DNA of 64,000 bases from positions 99,367,990 through 99,431,989 of the forward strand of contig NC_066315.1 of assembly GCF_022539315.1 (NCBI RefSeq), read 5' to 3'. Source of the DNA: Serinus canaria (Eukaryota > Chordata > Aves > Passeriformes > Fringillidae). Both the position numbers and the translations under genes were made by a program. Under the pieces are notes generated by a model. The model was not told the origin of the DNA, did no database searches, and worked only from the letters and a program-made list of their open reading frames with translations. This document shows positions 59,301 to 64,000 of the stretch, in pieces (the first letter of the stretch is position 1; each line of letters opens with the position of its first letter).

Positions 59301-62300
59301 CTTCTGGAATTTTCCAAATGCTACTCTGCCTCAACCTAAGCAGAAACAGACTATTTTGATGGCATTACAGACCCCCAGCTGGTACAAAGAGGGAATTAGG
59401 AAATGTTTGTTACTATTTTCATCTCCATTAAAAGAAACAGCTGAAGGACAAAGTGCTAATGCACAACTGAGAAACGAGAAAGACTTGAACAGGTGTTTGA
59501 AACTCTCAGTTTAACATAACACTTAGCAGGCTCCTTGCTCTAAATATTCTACTATTTTGTCTTGTTGGTGCTGTATCACTTGACTTTTGCTTTCACAAAT
59601 CCTGTAATAAGCATTCAAACCCAATCATGCCTTGTCTGTGCTGCTGAATGCAGAGGAGGTTCATCTTGTAGGTGGAGCACCTTCCATCCCACCTCAGATT
59701 ATCCATATTCCACAGAAATTATACCTCTGCTTTTACCCTCTGCCAGCTCCCCCAGCTGGAGCTTGAACTATAGCTGCTGTCTGGCAAGCCAAAGAAAGGT
59801 GAAATGAGAACCTCATTAAAGACAGGAGAATTTCTGTGTAAGATGATTTGCCCTGAAGCATCATCAGCCAGTCCCTCACCTTTCCCTCACAGTGGGGGTG
59901 TGATGCTGCAGTCCCTGAGCTCAGAAATGCTAACCTGGAGCTGGGGCACAGCAGTGCCACTGATAAATCCTTCATGCTCAAGAGCAATTTTTCCAAAATG
60001 GATGTGGACCAGATTAGGTGCACGTTTTATGAAATCTGGGCTAATGGGTAACAAACCTCCCCCCCCACCCTTGCTGCTATACAACACTGGGAAATGTGAG
60101 AGTCTTGCAAGGTCACCTCATATGTCTTGCTTTGCGTCCTGTAAAAACCTGCAAACTAAGCAAAACACTCAGCGTGAAGTTCTGGAGTAAATTCTAGGAA
60201 CAGCTTGAGAAGTGGGGAGAGCAACCACCTCATTAAAATAGTTAATTTAACATGCCAGCCTGCCAGCTCTGCTGACCTCTGTTCAAATCTGGATTACACT
60301 TCACTCCCACTGCAAATGAGTCCAGTAATTTTAGCCAAGCCTTAGACTACATCTGTTCATGCCACTCTGAAATTCATTGCAGGAGCAGCAGGGAAGCTGT
60401 ACCAAACCATCCTGTGCAGCAGGAATGATACCCAGTCAAATGCAGGAGACTCAATCTGGGCAGGTGCCTCACCTACCCCCATATGGGGATCCGAGGACAG
60501 AACAATGGGAAGGTAGAGTTGGATGTGACCCTTCTAAACTCCTGTGTCCTGATTTTAATGTCTGCAGAATTAAGGCCACAAGGAACACAGAAGATGACAG
60601 TTTGTGTAATAATAGCAGGGGGAAATGTTGGGACAGCCTTTTGCAACCAGCAGTCCCTGGTAGTCTGGCTGTGCCTACCCACAACTCTTGGATCTATCTG
60701 AAAAGAAATCCTTCTGAAAAGACTCACCAGGGCACATCAGAGTACCAAAAAGTGAGCAAAGACTAAAACTTGAGTGAAGTGTGAATGAAGATGATACATA
60801 CCACTTAACCAAGAAGAAAAAAGAAACATGGGACAGAATTACTTTTTGAATGGATTTTCCAAATATTTCTCTGTACTTCTGAGTACATTTCCAGTATCTC
60901 AAGACTCAAAAGCACCTCGGTGAAAACGGCCTATTCTAATAAGATTCCTTTTAATTTTTCTAACACCTTAAGTCCATTTTTGATTCAGAGGACATAAGAA
61001 TCAAGATGATTTAGAAGAAAAAGAAATCACAGAAATCTTCAGTGCTGCTTTCAAAGCCTGGTTAGGGGAAAGACTGAATACATTACAAATTATATTTTAA
61101 TATTTTAATTGTACTTCAATTTAACCCCTGACTGTTTTAGTAGACTCCTCATTGCACGTGTTTTAATCTAGTCTAGTTAAATTAAGCTTTAATCTATTTT
61201 TTAATCTAAATTAATTAATTATCTAAAGAAATTGAAAGCAAACCCAACAACCACTATCAACAAAACATGACTGTCTTTAAGAAATGGCAGTTCCTTCATT
61301 TACTTATAAAGTCAGAAGTTAACTGTGTGGAGTTGATAAAATCTGTGACTTTTCAGTTGCTAGGCCTATGTTGACCTTACAACTTTTGTTCCCATTCTGA
61401 GTAACTTGAGTGTGTCTGGTGATTTGCATTTTGTGGGAAATGTGTAGGTTTTATGTTCTCTGCCAGACTGCTCAAGGAAAAAAAAACTAGCACAAGAGTG
61501 GAGATGAGAGAAGAGTACAGCCAGCAATAGTAGAAGGAATATTACACAAATAATAGGCTTGTAAAGCCTGGCACTCTCTTGAGAATTGCAGCCAAGAACC
61601 ACACATTATGCTGTAGAGTACTGCTTCGGTATGCCATCCCATACAGCATGTATTTAGAAACCCATATTTAGTATAAAAATATGCTTTCTGCTCTTTCTCG
61701 TGGTGTTGGTTTTTTGCCCAGCAGCATCACTGACAATCAGATTAGTAGCTGAGCCCTTCAGATTTTCCTCTTTGTTCATTTCTGCACAGCACTAGAATGC
61801 AAGGCTCATCCCCATCAGAGATGCCCCCAGTTAGAAAGGAGTCAGACAGTCAGACACTATTTAAGGGATACACAAGCCTTGCACTGGCTCTGCAGGAAAA
61901 TGAATTTTATCCATGGAAGTCAAATGTAGAAATCAATGTCACTCTCTGCATCAAACCAAACCTGGCAACTAATACAAACCCTCTCTCTAATCTGTACATG
62001 AGCCGAGTTGTTATTTTCAAGTTGATCACAATAAATCAAGAGGAAGTGACAACCTGATCTACTTTTAAAACCTTGGGTTTGCACCCCATGTAGTATTTAT
62101 AGCCTGTTTATGAGTAGGCATCAAATAATGATGATGATGGCAAACAGCCCTGCTTCCCACTGATCTTCTCACTACAGAACACAGGGTAAATGTAATTACA
62201 TGCACTTTTACCTCTCCTGATCTGGCAAAGGCATATGTGTGATGGCAACAGGAAAGGTCTGCAGGGTGGGACCTTTGCTAGTATATATTTCTGCTATATT

Positions 62301-62784
62301 TTATAGATAGCATTAGCATAATTCTTATACAGTAGGCAACAGACCAGTATTCTGAATATCATGGAGATCCACATGAAACCTTCAGCCATGATGTCCCTAC
62401 AGGGCAAACATTGCTATTAAGTATATATATCAAGAAACACAGAAATTATAAAGTACTAAGTATAAGGAAATGGGACTTTTATAAAAAACAGTAGTCCTAT
62501 GAAAGTGTAGGAACAATAGGTAAATATATAAGGAAGATACAGAGACAGAAGAAGGATGCACAGACTTTTAAAGTTCCCTTTAAATGCCAGTCAGAGATGC
62601 AGCACGGAAAGGACAGAAAAAGGTCATTGATAGTTGCTATAGGCACTCACCTGTGGGAAGGAAATTTCTCTTTTAGAACAGAAATAATTAAATTTTCCAC
62701 AAAATGATCAGTTTCTGTCACGAGATCTGCTGCAGATGTCTTTGTGGACACTTGTTTTTCCTCTGTTAGAGCCTTCCTAATAAT
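48364..62784 (-). CDS. IMPA2: IMPA2, inositol monophosphatase 2 (exons 2-8)
   Basis: A Mg-dependent phosphatase that hydrolyses inositol monophosphates to myo-inositol, feeding the phosphoinositide cycle; the family is the classic lithium target. Exons: 62651-62784, 58047-58151, 55565-55610, 53208-53316, 49596-49704, 49295-49446 and 48364-48479. They join in frame to 256 codons. With a 32-residue first exon as in human, the protein would be 288 aa, the human length. Using that numbering, the metal ligands are present: Glu81 (IAEE), Asp101 and Asp104 ([12 protein letters not shown]) and Asp231 ([12 protein letters not shown]). IMPA2 rather than IMPA1 is shown by [19 protein letters not shown] and DPATLKLFL. 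Exon 1 with its promoter is beyond the right edge. All introns are GT-AG; exon 5 has weak splice sites. No disruptions, so probably functional. Confidence 0.97.
48480..49294 (-). other. IMPA2 intron 7
   Basis: 815-bp intron with no recognised repeats or exons. Intron 6 (49447-49595) is only 149 bp. Confidence 0.75.
49295..49446 (-). CDS. IMPA2: IMPA2 coding exon 7
   Basis: Completes Gly200 and encodes [20 protein letters not shown] and then [30 protein letters not shown]. It contains the second family signature, with catalytic-metal ligand Asp231 in CWD. Acceptor GTGCAG|G, donor TCAG|GTGAGC. Confidence 0.97.
49596..49704 (-). CDS. IMPA2: IMPA2 coding exon 6
   Basis: Completes Asp164 and encodes [20 protein letters not shown] then [15 protein letters not shown], with two bases of Gly200. 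Acceptor TTGCAG|AT, donor ATGG|GTAAGA. Confidence 0.95.
50302..50338 (+). repeat. (TAA)n trinucleotide microsatellite
   Basis: About 12 perfect TAA units, within IMPA2 intron 5. On the gene strand it reads (TTA)n. Confidence 0.95.
53112..53134. repeat. Perfect 10-bp inverted repeat near IMPA2 exon 5
   Basis: AGGATAATGA, loop TGT, TCATTATCCT. It starts about 74 nt into intron 5 in the direction of transcription. Such a hairpin could influence use of the weak exon 5 donor. Confidence 0.75.
53208..53316 (-). CDS. IMPA2: IMPA2 coding exon 5
   Basis: Encodes [17 protein letters not shown], then [19 protein letters not shown] plus one base of Asp164. Acceptor TCTTAAAG|C and donor ACAG|GTTGGT are both poor matches to consensus. 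A better-looking donor, CAG|GTATCA, lies 16 nt inside the exon. Confidence 0.95.
53317..55564 (-). other. IMPA2 intron 4
   Basis: 2,248-bp AT-rich intron with no recognised repeats or exons. Confidence 0.7.
55565..55610 (-). CDS. IMPA2: IMPA2 coding exon 4 (46 bp)
   Basis: A very short exon completing Arg112 and encoding [15 protein letters not shown], nearly identical to the family. Acceptor TTTCACAG|A, donor GAG|GTATGA. Phases agree with exons 3 and 5. Confidence 0.95.
55611..56694 (-). other. IMPA2 intron 3, distal part
   Basis: Contains a long T run at about 56278-56294. Near its minisatellite end there is a small CpG-dense patch (about 56630-56690, including CGCGCCGCGCGC) in otherwise AT-rich sequence. 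Confidence 0.7.
56695..57842. repeat. 19-bp G-rich minisatellite in IMPA2 intron 3
   Basis: About 60 tandem copies of a unit close to CTGTGAGTGTGAGCTGGGG on the plus strand. Two zones are homogeneous (about 56935-57215 and 57680-57770); the rest has point changes and small indels. The plus strand is almost free of runs of C and the IMPA2 transcript strand is C-rich. Because 19 is not a multiple of 3, the frame shifts each unit, and the minus strand lacks stops in long stretches, creating a false 514-codon open frame (56878-58422). Confidence 0.95.
58047..58151 (-). CDS. IMPA2: IMPA2 coding exon 3 (active-site motif)
   Basis: Encodes [15 protein letters not shown] and [15 protein letters not shown]. 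It holds three metal-binding carboxylates (Glu81, Asp101, Asp104). The family motif DPIDGT has Val for Ile here, a conservative change. Acceptor ATGCAG|G, donor AG|GTAAAT. It lies about 200 bp from the intron 3 minisatellite. Confidence 0.97.
58152..62650 (-). other. IMPA2 intron 2
   Basis: 4,499-bp intron. Only ordinary AT-rich intron sequence with short homopolymer and C runs (for example 60060-60066) is visible. Open frames of up to 129 codons have no family resemblance. Confidence 0.7.
62651..62784 (-). CDS. IMPA2: IMPA2 coding exon 2
   Basis: Encodes [20 protein letters not shown], then [19 protein letters not shown], ending FPSH plus two bases of Arg. Acceptor TTTCAG|ATT, donor [20 protein letters not shown] is the family's N-terminal signature. 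Confidence 0.95.
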
Positions 62785-64000
62785 CTGAAACAGAAGTTCA
62801 TAAATCAGATTTGTTAGGCTTTCAGCCTGTGCATACTAAAATAATATCTTCACTGAAAAAAATATAGCTAATCCTGAAAAACAGCTGTAGGCCTAATTCT
62901 ACCAGAGGCTGTTATAATTTTTTGACAAAAAATCCTTCTGAGCTAATGAGTACTCTTTCGGAACATGGCGTTTTGAATCACTCTGCAAAAACCACTCCTG
63001 ACAGTTCAGAAAAGGATTGATTAAGGGATGCAACTAAGGGAATAAAAGGATGATGGCAGTCATCATGATTTAGAAAATTACCAAAAGTATGCACATGGTA
63101 AGATAAAACCTCAAGGCTCAGGCAGTTTTCAAGGAAAGTGCTTTTTCTTTCTTTTTGTTCTTTTTTCTTTTTCCTTTTTTTTTTTTTTAAATATACAGGG
63201 CCAATACCCCACTGCTCTCTTACTGTAAAAGATATGCAATAAGGCAAACGTAATTGGTTTCCATTTTGCCAACATTGCTTTTTTGGGGTTTTTGTGGGTT
63301 ATTTTGAACTTTAAATGCTGACTACCCTCTGGTTCCCAAATAATTGCCATGTGTTTAACAAGAACAAAAATTGAAGCTTTCCCTAGATATGAAACCAATG
63401 ATTTAAACCTGGACTCTCTTCTGGAAATGTCTTTATCTGATTCTCCAGGGTATTACTGTTACAAGCTCAAGTACAAATGTACATATGGGAAAATACTTAA
63501 TGAAAGCTTTTCACCTTTTCCCCCCATTTTCTTTCTGTTTTTTTTTTTTTTTTTTCCATTTCTTCATTAAAAAGAAAAATAAAGGGACAGGATGCAAAAG
63601 GAGATTGCTTACTTTTTAAGCAGTGAAAATGATAAATTATTTGAAATTTAAAAAAAACAAAACAGAACCAAGCAAAACTTAAGCACCACTTATTTGAAAC
63701 GCAGCAGCAACAAGATCAACATTCTAACTCTCATCTAAAGTTTATATATTTAAATTGCTTAACTAAATTTCCATTGATAAAGTATTTTAAAACCATTGAG
63801 AAATACTAGATGACTAAAGAAAATGGTTCTTCTGCATTATGCATAGGAAAGGGAATCAGAAACTCCCAAATGTCATCTCAACTCTTGTTTTTTGTAGTAT
63901 AAAATACTGTATTTGAAGGGTGTGCTAATTGATCTGACAAATAATGGATATGGCCAATTATTGCCTTACTACAGAAGTTATCTGGACTAATGCTTCTGCT
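62785..64000 (-). other. IMPA2 intron 1, partial
   Basis: AT-rich intron running off the right edge, with T-rich runs at about 63166-63189 and 63538-63556. No CpG island, so exon 1 and the promoter are farther right. Confidence 0.75.

Noticed and set aside
62785..64000. IMPA2 exon 1
   Set aside because: No CpG island and no frame ending in an AGQ-like segment with a donor; it probably lies beyond the right edge.
1..64000. CRISPR array, tRNA, rRNA or prokaryotic operon
   Set aside because: No spaced direct repeats with unique spacers, no cloverleaf sequence and no operon-like gene packing were seen; the tandem arrays are ordinary micro- and minisatellites.

Overview
The window looks like a piece of a bird nuclear genome, probably a songbird. 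It holds vertebrate genes split by GT-AG introns, CR1 LINE fragments typical of bird genomes, and two LTR sequences that I recognise as passerine-type endogenous retrovirus LTRs. The placement in passerines rests on memory of those LTRs and is an inference. All recognisable coding sequence is on the minus strand. It forms one conserved block, TUBB6 - CIDEA - IMPA2, in the same order and relative orientation as on human 18p11.21 but read in reverse. I see no bacterial-type genes, CRISPR array, tRNA or rRNA.

Layout. Positions 1-4154 hold the 5' part of TUBB6 (coding exons 1-3; the large last exon lies beyond the left edge), with a CpG-island promoter at about 3585-4545 and a CR1 3' end directly upstream of it. 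Positions 4.8-21.2 kb are intergenic, with a (GTTT)-rich stretch, an (ACAGAT) hexanucleotide array, a CA-type array, and a nested pair of LTRs at 15.6-17.2 kb. Positions 21.2-32.1 kb hold complete CIDEA in five exons (218 codons by my assembly), with a CpG-island promoter at about 31.5-32.26 kb. Positions 32.3-47.9 kb are intergenic, with an octamer-containing inverted repeat, a short perfect hairpin and an old CR1 reverse-transcriptase fragment. Positions 47.9-64.0 kb hold IMPA2 coding exons 2-8 (exon 1 lies beyond the right edge), with a 1.1-kb G-rich minisatellite in intron 3.

The three genes are not a pathway. TUBB6 encodes a class V beta-tubulin (microtubules), CIDEA a lipid-droplet fusion/lipid transfer regulator, and IMPA2 an inositol monophosphatase (phosphoinositide cycle). 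I found no evidence of an entirely new biological system. The items most worth checking are the immunoglobulin-switch-like minisatellite inside IMPA2, the loss of one of three lipid-binding basic residues in CIDEA with a possible compensating lysine, the weak splice sites and adjacent hairpin at IMPA2 exon 5, and a microsatellite placed where the IMPA2 poly(A) downstream element should be. Exon coordinates were derived by hand from reading frame, splice dinucleotides and remembered family sequences.
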